From Actinokineospora terrae (lineage in GTDB: Bacteria > Actinomycetota > Actinomycetes > Mycobacteriales > Pseudonocardiaceae), in the NCBI RefSeq assembly GCF_900111175.1, contig NZ_FOGI01000002.1, positions 418,022-482,021 on the forward strand: 64,000 bases of DNA, given 5' to 3'. How positions within the stretch are numbered: the stretch's first letter is position 1; every line of letters starts with the position of its first letter. The notes under the pieces are model-generated. The model was not told where the DNA came from. It made no database searches and worked only from the letters and a program-made list of their open reading frames with translations. A program made the position numbers and the translations under genes. Shown in pieces: positions 55,040 through 64,000 of the stretch.

Positions 55040-55495
55040 ATGACATGCTCCAGCTGCCACGGGCCGTCCTGTGTGGACGAGGACGCGGTGGTCGTGCGCT
55101 GCACACTCGACTCATCGGTGACGCTGACCTTCTGCGACCGCCACGTCGAGTGGGTCGGCGAGTACTACGGCGGGACGGATTTCACCGTCCACGCGCGGTC
55201 GCACAGGCTGGACGCGGTGATCGACACGAACGACTGCGAGGTCGACACCGGCCTCGCGGACTTCATCGAGGGTCTGGACTTTCGCGGCTGGTCGGGCGCG
55301 CGGCGCTGGCACAGCAGGCAACTGGCGGTGTCGGCGCTCTACGAGTCGCGCGGGTACGTCAAGCTGTCCTGGACCCTGCGGTGCGACGAGTACACCGAGT
55401 ACTGGAACACCACCGTGGTGATGTGGGTGGAGGCGGGTTCCGCCAAGGACGACCTGGCGGCGCGGCTGCACGTGTTCCTCAGCGGCCCCGACTAG
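55040..55495 (+). CDS. DUF6228 family protein
   Basis: A 151-residue cytosolic protein of the DUF6228 pattern: VVVRCTLDSSVTLTF, a FIEGLDFRGWSGARRWHS motif (about 75-95) and the paired strands VKLSWTLR...WNTTVVMWVEAG, ending AARLHVFLSGP. An unusual N-terminal CSSCHGPSC cluster could bind metal. ATG 55040. It converges on PPK2 with 9 bp between stops. Function unknown. Confidence 0.7.
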   Translation: MTCSSCHGPSCVDEDAVVVRCTLDSSVTLTFCDRHVEWVGEYYGGTDFTVHARSHRLDAVIDTNDCEVDTGLADFIEGLDFRGWSGARRWHSRQLAVSALYESRGYVKLSWTLRCDEYTEYWNTTVVMWVEAGSAKDDLAARLHVFLSGPD

Positions 55496-55504
55496 CGGTC
55501 GGGC

Positions 55505-56458
55505 TCAGCTGCGGTGGTGGTGGATGAGCGGGGTCGGGCTCAGGTCCGTGTCGTCCTCGCCCTCCTCCAGCAGGGTGCTCGCGGAGCCCACGACCCGGTG
55601 GTCGGGTTTGCCGACGACGTCGAGGTCGCGGTCGGTGTAGTCCAGGCCCGCCAGGACGCTGCGCATGGCCTCGATGCGGGCCCGGCGCTTGTCGTTGCTC
55701 TTGACCACCGTCCAGGGCGCGTCCGGGGTGTCGGTGGCGCGGAACATGGCGACCTTGGCCGCGGTGTAGTCGTCCCACCGGTCCAGCGACGCCAGGTCGT
55801 TGGGGCTGAGCTTCCACTGCCGGATCGGGTCGATCTGGCGGACGATGAACCGGGTCCGCTGCTCGCGGCGCGACACCGAGAACCAGAACTTCACCAGGTG
55901 CACGCCGTCCTCGACCAGCATCCGCTCGAACACCGGTGCCTGGCGGACGAACAGCTCGTACTGCTCGTCGGTGCAGTAGCCCATGACCCGCTCGACACCG
56001 GCGCGGTTGTACCAGGACCGGTCGAACAGGACCAGCTCCCCCGCGGTCGGCAGCTGGTTGACGTAGCGCTGGAAGTACCACTGACCGCGTTCCTGCTCGG
56101 TCGGCGTGCCCAGCGCCACCACCCGGGCGCCGCGGGGGTTGAGGTTCTCGGTGAACCGCTTGATGGTGCCGCCCTTGCCCGCGGCGTCGCGGCCCTCGAA
56201 CAGGATCACGACCCGCTGCCCGGTGTCCTTGACCCAGCGCTGGAGCTTGAGCATCTCGATGTGCAGGGTCCGCTTGAGCCGCTCGTACTCGCGCCTGCGC
56301 AGCCGCTTGTCGAACGGGTAGTTCTCCCGCCAGGTGTCGACCACGCTGCCGTCGGCGCGCAGCAGGACCGGCTCGCCGCCTGCACCGAACTCGACCGTCA
56401 GCTCCGTGGCCAGCTCCGGGAACAGGGTGCGCGCGTGCGCCAGCGGGTCCTCGATCAC
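55505..56458 (-). CDS. ppk2: Polyphosphate kinase 2
   Basis: A 317-residue PPK2 that moves phosphate between polyphosphate and nucleoside diphosphates. Walker A is EGRDAAGKGG (about 85), the lid and base-binding regions include TEQERGQWYFQRYV, and Walker B is DRSWYNRAGVERVMG. Single-domain length fits class I PPK2. GTG 56458 has GAGGAG five bases upstream. It lies 62 bp after the DUF1206 gene on the same strand. Confidence 0.93.
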   Translation of the reverse strand: MIEDPLAHARTLFPELATELTVEFGAGGEPVLLRADGSVVDTWRENYPFDKRLRRREYERLKRTLHIEMLKLQRWVKDTGQRVVILFEGRDAAGKGGTIKRFTENLNPRGARVVALGTPTEQERGQWYFQRYVNQLPTAGELVLFDRSWYNRAGVERVMGYCTDEQYELFVRQAPVFERMLVEDGVHLVKFWFSVSRREQRTRFIVRQIDPIRQWKLSPNDLASLDRWDDYTAAKVAMFRATDTPDAPWTVVKSNDKRRARIEAMRSVLAGLDYTDRDLDVVGKPDHRVVGSASTLLEEGEDDTDLSPTPLIHHHRS

Positions 56459-56520
56459 GCCAACTCCTCGATCATGCCAACACCGTGCCACAGGACCGGG
56501 CGACCCGCCCACACCGGACA

Positions 56521-57327
56521 TCAGTCGCGGTGGGCCTTGGCCGCGGCGAAGCAGTACACCCCGAACGCGGCGAGGCCCACCGCGATGACCGCGAGCAGGA
56601 CGACCCCGTACGGCTGGGCGGCGACGGTGTGCAGCGCCTTGTCCATGCCGCCGGAGTGCGCCGGGTCGCCGTGCAACGCCGCGAGGCCGACCAGCACCGC
56701 GATGACGCCGTAGGCGAGGCCCTTGCCGATCCAGCCCGCCCTACCGACGTGGTGGACCAGGCCGCGGGTGTTCGCCGGTAGCTCTGACATGTCGAGGTCG
56801 CGTTCGAAGGACCTTTTCACGCCCTTGTAGAAGATGACGGCAGCGATAACGAACACCCCGAGGGCGACCAAGCCGACCAGCACCTGCCCGTACGGCAGGG
56901 CCAGGACCTTGGCGGTCAGGGCTTGCTGCTTACCGGTGGAGTCAGTACTACCGGCGCCCCTGGCGAAGTCGAGGGCGGCGATGCCGATCCCGGTCGCGGT
57001 GATGGCCCTGGCGCCCGCCCCCAGCCGCTTGGCCAGGCGTTTGCGCGGCTTGGCGACGTAGGTGTACCCGGCGAGGCCCTCGGTGACCTGCCAGAGCGCG
57101 AACAGGAACAGGCCGATGGTCAGCGCCCACAGCAGCACCGGCCCGGCACTGGTCTCCGCGACCTCGGCGATGGCGCCCTTGGAGTCGGTCTGCTCACCCG
57201 TCTGGCCGACCACCACCTGGATGGCCAGCCAGGCGATGATGAGGTGCACACCGCCGTAGAACACCATGCCGATCCGCCCCAGCGTCTGGACAGCCGGGTT
57301 TCGCCTCATTTGTCCCACTGCGCTCAC
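56521..57327 (-). CDS. DUF1206 membrane protein
   Basis: A 268-residue membrane protein of the DUF1206 family: three internally repeated two-helix units of about 85 residues, each opening with an R-x-G-M/W/A-G-x-x-x-x-G-like motif (GRIGMVFYGGVHLIIAW; GRAGWIGKGLAYGVIAV). Six helices. GTG 57327. Function unknown; members are common in actinobacteria. Possibly co-transcribed with ppk2. Confidence 0.88.
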   Translation of the reverse strand: MSAVGQMRRNPAVQTLGRIGMVFYGGVHLIIAWLAIQVVVGQTGEQTDSKGAIAEVAETSAGPVLLWALTIGLFLFALWQVTEGLAGYTYVAKPRKRLAKRLGAGARAITATGIGIAALDFARGAGSTDSTGKQQALTAKVLALPYGQVLVGLVALGVFVIAAVIFYKGVKRSFERDLDMSELPANTRGLVHHVGRAGWIGKGLAYGVIAVLVGLAALHGDPAHSGGMDKALHTVAAQPYGVVLLAVIAVGLAAFGVYCFAAAKAHRD

Positions 57328-57485
57328 CCCGGCTACCTACCCACCCCCGGGCTCACTCACACGGGTAACGGCCGCTGGTCGCGATGACCGAGCGGGCGCG
57401 TGACGGCGGCCGGGCCGGGCGTTCGCCACCGACCGACCCGGCGAAGGCGCTCACCTCGACCCGGGCGCTGCCGATGGGGTGCGAC

Positions 57486-58799
57486 GTGACCACTACTTGG
57501 CGCCTGCCTCGCGGCGCACGGCTGACCCCGGAGTCCTGGGCCGCCCGCCACCGCATCCTGACCGTCCTGCTCTGGCTGCACGTGCCCGGCCTGGCGGTCC
57601 TCGGCCTGCTCGGCCCCCGCCCGCTGTGGGAGTCGTGGGTGCTGCCGCTGGGCGTGGCGCTGTTCGCGGTCACCGCGAAGCTGAGCCGGGTGCCCAGGCG
57701 CAAGGCGAACCTGACCAGCCTCGGGCTGCTGGGCAGCACGTTCGTCGCGATCGAGCTCTCCGGCGGGCAGATGGCCGCGCACATCCACCTGTACGCGATC
57801 CTGGCCTTCGTCGCCCTCTACCAGCAGTGGGGTCCGCTGGTGTGGGCCGTCGTGGTGATCATCCTGCACCACGGGGTGTTCGGCCTGGTCGCCCCCGAGA
57901 TGGTGTTCGGCATGTCGCACGCCGACCACGCGGGCATGGCCATGTCGATGACCGCGGGCGAGGCGCTGGTCATGGTGGGCGTGCACGCCGGGCTCGCGCT
58001 GCTGGAGTCCGTCGGCATCCTGTGCTTCTGGCACTTCTCCGAACTGGCCGAGCGCGACGCCGAGGAAGCCATGGCCCGCAGCCAGCGCGAACGCGAGCAG
58101 GAGCAGGCCGTCGAGCAGGAGGCCAAGATCACCGCGGCCGAGGTCGAGCGCGAGCGCGCCGCCCGGCTCGCCGAGCGCGGCGCCCAACTCGCCGCCGACG
58201 CCGCGACCATCGGGGCAGGCGCCCGCGCCGCCATCGACGCCGTCGCCGTGGTCGACGCGGAACTGGCGACGCTGTCCACCGCCATCCAGGAGATCGCCCG
58301 CCGGGCCGTCGACGCGGCGGGCACCGCGGGCCAGAGCCAGAGCACCGCCCGCCAGTCCGCCGACCAGGTCACCCGCCTGGAGCGCTCGGTCGGCGAGATC
58401 GCCGACGTCAACGGCATGATCGCCGACCTCGCCGAGCAGACCAACCTGCTCTCCCTCAACGCCGCCATCGAGGCGGCGCGGGCCGGGGAGATGGGCAAGG
58501 GCTTCGGCGTGGTCGCCAGCGAGGTCCGCGCCCTGGCCAACGCCACCTCGTCCTCGGTGGGCCGGGTCGAGGCCGTCATCAACACCATCGTCGGCCAGAC
58601 CGGCGAGGTCACCCGCAGCTTCGACAGCACCATCGCCGTCATCGACACCGTCCGCGACACCCAGTTGGAGATCGCGCACGCCGTCGAGCAGCAGTCGCAG
58701 GTCCTCACCGAGGTGACCGACCAGCTCTCCCGCGCGACCAAGGCCGCACGCGAAGTTCTGGCCGGCCTCGACCAGCTCTCAGCCACCGCGCTCGATTGA
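57486..58799 (+). CDS. Methyl-accepting chemotaxis-type receptor
   Basis: A 437-residue receptor. About six membrane helices fill residues 15-180 with almost no extracytoplasmic domain, so sensing is probably within or near the membrane. A coiled-coil-rich signalling domain follows, with the conserved hairpin tip [19 protein letters not shown] and [16 protein letters not shown] 57486 with GGGGTG upstream is preferred over ATG 57474. No che genes in the window. In non-motile actinomycetes such receptors are rare. Confidence 0.85.
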   Translation: MTTTWRLPRGARLTPESWAARHRILTVLLWLHVPGLAVLGLLGPRPLWESWVLPLGVALFAVTAKLSRVPRRKANLTSLGLLGSTFVAIELSGGQMAAHIHLYAILAFVALYQQWGPLVWAVVVIILHHGVFGLVAPEMVFGMSHADHAGMAMSMTAGEALVMVGVHAGLALLESVGILCFWHFSELAERDAEEAMARSQREREQEQAVEQEAKITAAEVERERAARLAERGAQLAADAATIGAGARAAIDAVAVVDAELATLSTAIQEIARRAVDAAGTAGQSQSTARQSADQVTRLERSVGEIADVNGMIADLAEQTNLLSLNAAIEAARAGEMGKGFGVVASEVRALANATSSSVGRVEAVINTIVGQTGEVTRSFDSTIAVIDTVRDTQLEIAHAVEQQSQVLTEVTDQLSRATKAAREVLAGLDQLSATALD

Positions 58800-58927
58800 T
58801 TCCTCCCGCCACCCGCCCCCTCATCCCCACCCGGCATCGTTCCCGACTTGGCAGGTCAGCTGCCCGGAATCGTTGCCAACCAGCATGGGAAGAGCCGCTC
58901 GGCCTCGGCGTTCGGCCGCGAGCGGGG

Positions 58928-59155
58928 TTAGACGCCTCGACCGGTGCGGTGTTGGAGGTCGTCGATGAGGCGGGAGGCGTCGGCCTTGGTGAGGTCGTCG
59001 GGTACCTGGACGCCCGCCTCCTGGGCGAGGGTGTGCAGGTAGGACTCCTGGGGGCCGGTCATCGGCTCGTCGCCGGTGGTCCAGTCGGCGGGGTCCTTCT
59101 CCGGGGTGCGGTCCACCTCGGGGGTCGGGTCCGCGCTGGCGTCGGGGTCGGTCAC
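58928..59155 (-). CDS. DUF3072 protein
   Basis: A 75-residue acidic protein. The C-terminal 45 residues match DUF3072: WTTGDEPMTGPQESYLHTLA followed by DLTKADASRLIDDLQ. The first 30 residues are Asp/Pro-rich and disordered. ATG 59155 follows GAGGAGCACCC. It is on the same strand, 58 bp after the Ser/Thr kinase gene. Function unknown. Confidence 0.85.
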   Translation of the reverse strand: MTDPDASADPTPEVDRTPEKDPADWTTGDEPMTGPQESYLHTLAQEAGVQVPDDLTKADASRLIDDLQHRTGRGV

Positions 59156-59213
59156 GGGTGCTCCTCTCGTTCGAACACCTGTGCCCTTACCCGGTGCGCG
59201 GGGCGGGCAAACG

Positions 59214-60440
59214 TCAACCGCCGCCGGTGGGGCGGACCTTCGTCTTGACCGGCTTGCTCTTGCCGGGCTTGGGCGGTGTGGCGTCAGTCGTCGTCTGGTC
59301 GGTCGTCCTCTCGTCCGTGGTGGGCGGGCTGGTCGTCGGCTGGGTGGTGACGATCGGTGTCGTGGTGGGGCGCGCGGATTTCTGGGGCTTGAGTTGGTCC
59401 ACCTGGGTCGGTGAGTGGTGCTCTGTCGTTCCGGGCGGCGCGGTATCGGGCGGGTCGGCGGCCGCGGGTGCGTCGGCTGTCGTGGTGGACGGCGGCATGT
59501 TCGCGGCGGGGAAGTCGGCCGGGGTGGTGTCCCGGCCGGACATCAGCCAGGCGAGCGCGCCCGCGGACACCAGGGCGACCGAGGCGAGCGCGATCGGCTT
59601 CCGGGGTCGCCTCGGCGGCGGCAGCACCGGGGCGGGCTTGCCCGCCAGGAGTTCGGCGCAGCGTTTCGCGGTGGGACGGCGGTGCGGGGGCAGCGCGGTC
59701 ATCAGCATCAGCAGCCGCACGAGGTCGTCCGGCAGGTCCCTGGGGACCTCCGGCGGGCGGTGCAGGCGGGCCACCGCGCACTCCACGTCCCCGCCCTCGT
59801 ACTCGCGGCGGCCGGTCAGGCATTCCAGCAGCACCAGGCCGAGCGCGTAGACGTCGGCCGGGTAGCCGACGTCGGTGCCGGTGACCTGCTCCGGGGACAG
59901 GTAGGCCGCGGTGCCGGTCATCCGGCTGCTGCTGGTGAGCCGGGTGGCGCCGACCAGCCTGGCCAGGCCGAAGTCGGCGAGCACGGGCACTCCCCCGCCG
60001 TCGAGCAGGATGTTGGACGGTTTGACGTCGCGGTGGATGACCCCGTTGTCGTGCACGTAGGCGAGTGCCTCGGCCAGGCGCGCGCCGAGGTGCCGCACGC
60101 GGTCGACGGGGACAGGGCCCGTCGCGATCTCGCGGGCGAGGGTGGCGCCGTCGACCAGGGTCAGCACCAGGAACGGGTGGTGCCCGTGGGTGCCGGTGTC
60201 GTGGACCGGGACGAGGCCGGGGTGGCGCAGGCGGGTCAGGATCCGCGCCTCCAACTCGAACCGCCGGTCCTCGGCCAGGTCGGAGTCGGGCCGGAACACC
60301 TTGACCGCGACCGGCCGGTCCCGACCCAGGTCCGTGGCCCGGAAGACCCGCGCCATGCCGCCGAGGCCGACGAGCCCCTCGATCCGGTACCGACCGACCA
60401 GGACATCGCCGACCTCGGGCCCGTGCTCACCGGAGGACAT
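59214..60440 (-). CDS. Membrane Ser/Thr protein kinase
   Basis: A 408-residue Hanks-type kinase. The glycine loop GLGGMARVF, Lys in VAVKVFR, catalytic HRDVKPSN (about 135), DFG as ADFGLAR and APE-like SPEQ are all present, so it should be active. One membrane helix (IALASVALVSAGALAWLM, about 280-298) separates the kinase from a Thr/Pro/Asp-rich, disordered extracytoplasmic tail with no PASTA repeats. ATG 60440. The divergent PPOX gene starts 82 bp away. Confidence 0.92.
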   Translation of the reverse strand: MSSGEHGPEVGDVLVGRYRIEGLVGLGGMARVFRATDLGRDRPVAVKVFRPDSDLAEDRRFELEARILTRLRHPGLVPVHDTGTHGHHPFLVLTLVDGATLAREIATGPVPVDRVRHLGARLAEALAYVHDNGVIHRDVKPSNILLDGGGVPVLADFGLARLVGATRLTSSSRMTGTAAYLSPEQVTGTDVGYPADVYALGLVLLECLTGRREYEGGDVECAVARLHRPPEVPRDLPDDLVRLLMLMTALPPHRRPTAKRCAELLAGKPAPVLPPPRRPRKPIALASVALVSAGALAWLMSGRDTTPADFPAANMPPSTTTADAPAAADPPDTAPPGTTEHHSPTQVDQLKPQKSARPTTTPIVTTQPTTSPPTTDERTTDQTTTDATPPKPGKSKPVKTKVRPTGGG

Positions 60441-60521
60441 CCCAGCAGCATGCCTTGTTGATCACCTCCGGCGCACCCCCTGTCGGGAATAGGCCGGTGC
60501 GCGCCCGCCTTGGTCGTGGAC

Positions 60522-60953
60522 ATGACCGACACCACGTTCGACCCGCGCGCGCTGCTCGCGCAGAGCAGGCTCGGGATCCTGGCGACCATCAAGGCCGACG
60601 GCCGCCCGCAGCTGTCCCCCGTGATGCCGTTCTACGACCGCGACCGCGACGTCATCCTGGTCTCGATGACCGACGGCCGCGCCAAGACCGTCAACCTCCG
60701 CCGCGACCCCCGAGCCACCCTCGAGGTCACCAGCCCGGACGGCTGGACCTGGGCCACCGCCGAGGGCATCGCCACCCTCGTCGGCCCCGGCACCACCCCC
60801 GACGGCCCCGAGGTCGACGCCCTCGTCGACTACTACCGCCGCGCCGCGGGCGAACACCCGGACTGGCAGGACTACCGCGCCACCATGGTCGCCGACCACC
60901 GAGTCCTCATGACCATGACCGTCGACCACGTCTACGGCGCCAAGCTGGCCTGA
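60522..60953 (+). CDS. PPOX-class F420-dependent oxidoreductase
   Basis: A 143-residue split-barrel flavin/F420-binding protein: LGILATIKADGRPQLSPVMPFYD, VSMTDGRAKTVNLRRDPRATL and the C-terminal strand VLMTMTVDHVYG. Such enzymes use F420 (or bind heme/FMN) to reduce small molecules. ATG 60522 is preferred over the in-frame TTG 60510. A bidirectional terminator follows. Confidence 0.88.
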   Translation: MTDTTFDPRALLAQSRLGILATIKADGRPQLSPVMPFYDRDRDVILVSMTDGRAKTVNLRRDPRATLEVTSPDGWTWATAEGIATLVGPGTTPDGPEVDALVDYYRRAAGEHPDWQDYRATMVADHRVLMTMTVDHVYGAKLA

Positions 60954-60962
60954 AGACCTCCC

Positions 60963-60996
60963 GGTCCCACGCCTGCCCACCGGCAGGCGCGGGACC
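60963..60996. terminator. Bidirectional terminator
   Basis: GGTCCC-a-CGCCTGCC pairs with GGCAGGCG-c-GGGACC with one A-C mismatch and a CACC loop, between the convergent PPOX and sigma-factor genes. Confidence 0.7.
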
Positions 60997-61014
60997 CCGG
61001 GTCCTGGAGGACTG

Positions 61015-64000
61015 TCACGGGGAGCGGCGGAGGTAGGCGATGGTGAAGGACGGGGCGGTGGTTGTCGGGGTCGGAGTGGTGCAGGTGATCTGGATGGTGA
61101 GCCGGGGCGGGGTGGAGTAGGAGTTCCAGGCGGGGATGGTGCAGTGGTGGGGGCTGAGGGCGGTCAGCTGGATGGAGTCGGCGGGGTACGGGGCGATGGG
61201 GGCTATGTCGGGATAGGTGAGGGTGTAGCGACCGGGGGCTTGGCTGGTGAGGGTTGGGGTTGAGGCGTTGCTGGTGTAGGTGCGGGTGAGGTCCAGGGCG
61301 CCTTCGTGGATGGTGGCGTAGGCGGCGGGGGTTGTGGGGTCTTGGTGGAGGCCTGCGCCTTCCACGTAGGTGAGTTGCCAGGCCGAGTCCGTGGGAACGC
61401 CGGTGGGCGTGTCGCAGGCTATGTGGAAGTGGGGGGTGGTGATGGCGGCGACCCGGCAGCGGGCGGGGGTTGGGCCGACCGGGGTGAGTTGGGGGTGGCC
61501 GGTGCCCGCGAAGGGGATGTCGGTGGTGGCGTCGTAGCGGCCGGGGGCGGTCCTGGTGACGCCGAGGGAGTCGGAGCGGATCATGACGGCGGACACGGGT
61601 TCGCCGAAGAAGACGTTGAACCAGAGGTCCTTCGGGGATCCGGTCGCGCCGAAGCAGGCCACGTCGACGAGTTCGTCGACCCCATCCGCCCTATTGTCCA
61701 CAATGGAGCATGAGTCGGCCGAGCTCGAGAACGGTGTCACGTGAGCGAGCCCGGCCGCCGACCCGATCCCCGGCAACCGAACCCGGTACCGGCCAACCCC
61801 CTGGTGCACCACGGTCGCCTTCCGGACCCACAGCGCGTCCAGCAAGGGGATGCCCCGCGACCACGATGTCCACGCCCACTGCCCGTCCAGCGTCGTCTCC
61901 ACACCGAGCGGGATGTCGTGCGCCGTCATCCTGGCGTACCCCCACTTCGGCGCCGCCGCTCGCGGGACCACAGCCCCGAGCGCCCCCACCAGCGGACCCG
62001 GCGGCCGGATCACCGCGACCCCGAACCGGCGGTCCACCGGCTTCCCCGCCGGGTCCACGCAGGCCACGGTCGCCCACGTGTCCCCCGCCTGCTGGTACGA
62101 GACCAGGTACTGCCCGACACAGTGCCCCGGCGCCGACCCCATCGCCGTCGCCAGCAGGATGTCCCCACGTCGACCAACGCCCCGGAACCCCACTCGGTAC
62201 AGTCCGGCTGACGCCCGCTCCACTGTCATGTACCCGTTGGCGCTGTTGAAGGAACGGTCCGGATCGACCGTCAGCCCGGGCGCGGCGCCTGCCATCTGCG
62301 CGTACGCGCCCGGTACCGCAGCATCGTGGGTCAACGGCCCGCGTTCGACGTAACTGAGGTGCCAACCCGTGTCGACAGGCAGCCCACCGGTCGTCCAGCA
62401 CGCCACCGACAACTCCCCGGCAGCGACGTCCTCATTCTGGCACTGCGCGGGCCCGCCACCATAGGCCGTGACCTGCGCGTACCCACGCCCGTTGAACGCG
62501 GCCCCGTCCAACGACACCCGATACCGCCCCGCGCCAACACGCGTCACCACCGGCCGCCCACCCGTCGAGTCACCGACTTCCACAGTGGACTGTCCATTGT
62601 GTCGCACGGTCACCATCGGCGCGCCACCGGTGCCAGGCACGACGAACAGCACCCCGAACGGCGCGTCCTTGGCCGCACCAGAAGCGTTGTGGCAGGCAAC
62701 GGTGACGAACTGGTCCGCTGCCTCGGGATGGCTGTCCACCACACCGCAGGAACGAGCGTTGGCGCCCGCGTACACGGTCATGAAGTTGACCGACATCTGC
62801 GCGACCCCGTGCTCGGAAGCCAATCCCGGTAATCGCACCCGGTACTGGCCAGGGCCGTCGTGCACGACGGTCGGCTTGCGTTGGCTCACCGAGGGATCAG
62901 CGGCCGCGCGCCAGGTCCCCCAGGTGCTCTCGGTCGTCACCTGCTGCTCCACCCGAGGGTCCGGGTACGCGGCGGACTGCTGGTTGACCAGCACGTACCC
63001 CCACCGCGCAGGCTCCGGGACGACCACGGATGGACCAGACGTGGTTGTCGCCGTCGACGATGGCGTCGTCGCCACCGCCGGAGCCACCGCACCCGGCGCC
63101 TTCGTCCCAGCAGATCCAGACGCCGCAGGGGGTGTATCCGATGCTGTGGACCCAGCCACAACCGTGGAACCAGTGGACGCAGGTAGCGCAGACGTCCCAG
63201 TTTCAGGCACCCCCGTCTCGGACGGAGTGATAGTCGACGGCGGAGCACTGGTCGAGCTCACGGGTCCGGGAAGGCCGGTCGCCGCGTCGGTCTCCCCGTC
63301 TCCGCCGATCACCAGCGCGACGATCGCGGCCGCCACGAGCACCGTACCCGCGAGGACGGCCGCCACCACGCGCCGGAACGCGTCCGGGTTCTGCACCGCC
63401 AGGTCGGTCACCGCCCGCGGCATGCTCGCCATCCGCGTCGCGATCACCACCCGCGCCCGGTCGACGACCCCCAGCCTGGGCGCGAGCCCCAACGGCAGCC
63501 CCATCGGCACCGCCTCGGCGGGCACGCCGCGGCTGAACAGGGCGATCACCGCGCGGCGCCGTTCCTCGTCGTCCTCGGCGAGCCCGACCAGCCCCGGTCC
63601 CAGCGCCCACTTGCTGAACGCGTCGACCTGGTCCGCGTGCTGCCCGCACACCTCGCAGCTCCCGGCGTGCTTGGTCACCGCGCGGGATCGCACCGGGTCC
63701 AGGACGACCCCGGGAGTCTGTTCCCCGACGATCGCCGTCAGCCCGGGGCAGCTACTCCCCCGGGCCAGCACCAGGGCCACGATCGCCTCGGGTGTGCGCT
63801 CCCGTGCCCGCCCGAGCTGCCGGTTCAGGTCAGCGACCGGCATGTTCAGCGCCGAGGCGAGTTCGGTGCCGACGACCAGTTTCCGCGCGGCCCGGCTGAG
63901 CTGGACGTGTTCGCGCATCACCCGGGCCAGGGCGGGTGACAGGCCCACGATCGCGTCGTCGACCGCGGCCGACAGTTGCCGCTTGCCCATCAGGTGCTCG
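61015..64000 (-). CDS. ECF sigma factor fused to zinc/anti-sigma segment and repeat ectodomain (5'-partial)
   Basis: The frame runs off the window end. The visible part, over 990 residues, starts near sigma region 4: LSPALARVMREHV then LVVGTELASALNMPVADLNRQL as HTH. About 110 residues in is HAGSCEVC, an Hx3Cx2C zinc motif as in anti-sigma factors. One membrane helix follows (VVAAVLAGTVLVAAAIVALVI, about 210-230), then 90 residues of Thr/Ser/Pro linker. The remaining 660 residues are six beta-rich repeats of about 100 residues with the core GRYRVRLPG and two Cys each. It is probably a membrane-tethered sigma factor with an extracellular sensor or binding region; sigma release would need proteolysis. 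Regions 1-2 lie outside the window. Confidence 0.8.
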   Translation of the reverse strand, partial: EHLMGKRQLSAAVDDAIVGLSPALARVMREHVQLSRAARKLVVGTELASALNMPVADLNRQLGRARERTPEAIVALVLARGSSCPGLTAIVGEQTPGVVLDPVRSRAVTKHAGSCEVCGQHADQVDAFSKWALGPGLVGLAEDDEERRRAVIALFSRGVPAEAVPMGLPLGLAPRLGVVDRARVVIATRMASMPRAVTDLAVQNPDAFRRVVAAVLAGTVLVAAAIVALVIGGDGETDAATGLPGPVSSTSAPPSTITPSETGVPETGTSALPASTGSTVVAGSTASDTPPAASGSAGTKAPGAVAPAVATTPSSTATTTSGPSVVVPEPARWGYVLVNQQSAAYPDPRVEQQVTTESTWGTWRAAADPSVSQRKPTVVHDGPGQYRVRLPGLASEHGVAQMSVNFMTVYAGANARSCGVVDSHPEAADQFVTVACHNASGAAKDAPFGVLFVVPGTGGAPMVTVRHNGQSTVEVGDSTGGRPVVTRVGAGRYRVSLDGAAFNGRGYAQVTAYGGGPAQCQNEDVAAGELSVACWTTGGLPVDTGWHLSYVERGPLTHDAAVPGAYAQMAGAAPGLTVDPDRSFNSANGYMTVERASAGLYRVGFRGVGRRGDILLATAMGSAPGHCVGQYLVSYQQAGDTWATVACVDPAGKPVDRRFGVAVIRPPGPLVGALGAVVPRAAAPKWGYARMTAHDIPLGVETTLDGQWAWTSWSRGIPLLDALWVRKATVVHQGVGRYRVRLPGIGSAAGLAHVTPFSSSADSCSIVDNRADGVDELVDVACFGATGSPKDLWFNVFFGEPVSAVMIRSDSLGVTRTAPGRYDATTDIPFAGTGHPQLTPVGPTPARCRVAAITTPHFHIACDTPTGVPTDSAWQLTYVEGAGLHQDPTTPAAYATIHEGALDLTRTYTSNASTPTLTSQAPGRYTLTYPDIAPIAPYPADSIQLTALSPHHCTIPAWNSYSTPPRLTIQITCTTPTPTTTAPSFTIAYLRRSP

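Overview
The window is very GC-rich, uses GTG and TTG starts freely, has near-saturated G/C at third codon positions, and carries actinomycete-type families: SARP/AfsR and LAL-LuxR regulators, type VII (WXG100/EspC-like) proteins, streptogrisin-type proteases, F420/PPOX enzymes, DUF6292/DUF6228/TIGR04222 proteins and an ECF sigma factor with a fused zinc/anti-sigma segment. It is most likely a chromosomal piece of a Pseudonocardiaceae-type actinomycete. A methyl-accepting chemotaxis protein hints at a lineage with a motile stage (inference). No rRNA, tRNA, CRISPR array, intact insertion sequence or prophage was found.

Layout. 1-6.5 kb: the 3' part of an MFS exporter, a PAC2 protein, a TetR regulator with a palindrome just upstream, and a translationally coupled SNF2 helicase/SWIM zinc-finger pair. 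6.6-12.6 kb: a type VII secretion-associated run (YbaB-like, a large EspC/WXG100 protein, two coupled small proteins, a broken M48 metalloprotease, a conserved hypothetical). 12.6-18.3 kb: a TM0106-type RecB-nuclease/helicase and a second SNF2 ATPase. 18.4-28.8 kb: a DeoR-MFS pair divergent from an M20 peptidase, a secreted serine protease divergent from a LAL-LuxR regulator, a glutaminase, an internally deleted methyltransferase and SelO. 29.3-36.4 kb: an AEC transporter, a VOC protein under a perfect palindrome, a UvrA-like ABC protein, a methyltransferase, a phosphoribosyltransferase and a pentapeptide-repeat membrane protein. 36.4-46.6 kb: two fatty-acid desaturases flanking a small membrane protein, a secreted NlpC/P60-FG-GAP protein, a SARP regulator, a cold-shock protein coupled to an unknown gene, and a DUF6292/60-residue peptide/GNAT cluster. 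46.7-52.5 kb: a methyltransferase, a beta-propeller membrane protein, a 57-residue poly-Asp lipoprotein, a fragment of an aminoglycoside-phosphotransferase-like gene, a secreted metzincin-like protease and a glycosyltransferase behind a structured leader. 52.5-64 kb: a secreted C39-like protease with a membrane-anchored partner, a TIGR04222 protein, DUF6228, PPK2, DUF1206, a chemoreceptor, DUF3072, a Ser/Thr kinase, a PPOX enzyme, and the C-terminal bulk of a membrane-tethered ECF sigma factor.

The strongest unusual signals are: (1) about five direct octamers spaced 11-12 bp between the SARP gene and the gene downstream of it, which look like a SARP operator; (2) the ECF sigma factor fused to an HxxxCxxC zinc motif, one membrane helix and six ectodomain repeats, each with a cysteine pair; (3) small coupled genes with no known role (upstream of the cold-shock gene, the 60-residue peptide before the GNAT, the poly-Asp lipoprotein); (4) several decayed genes (M48 protease, methyltransferase, APH fragment); and (5) a recurring inverted repeat with a GTGGAC core that in coding regions coincides with rare codons.
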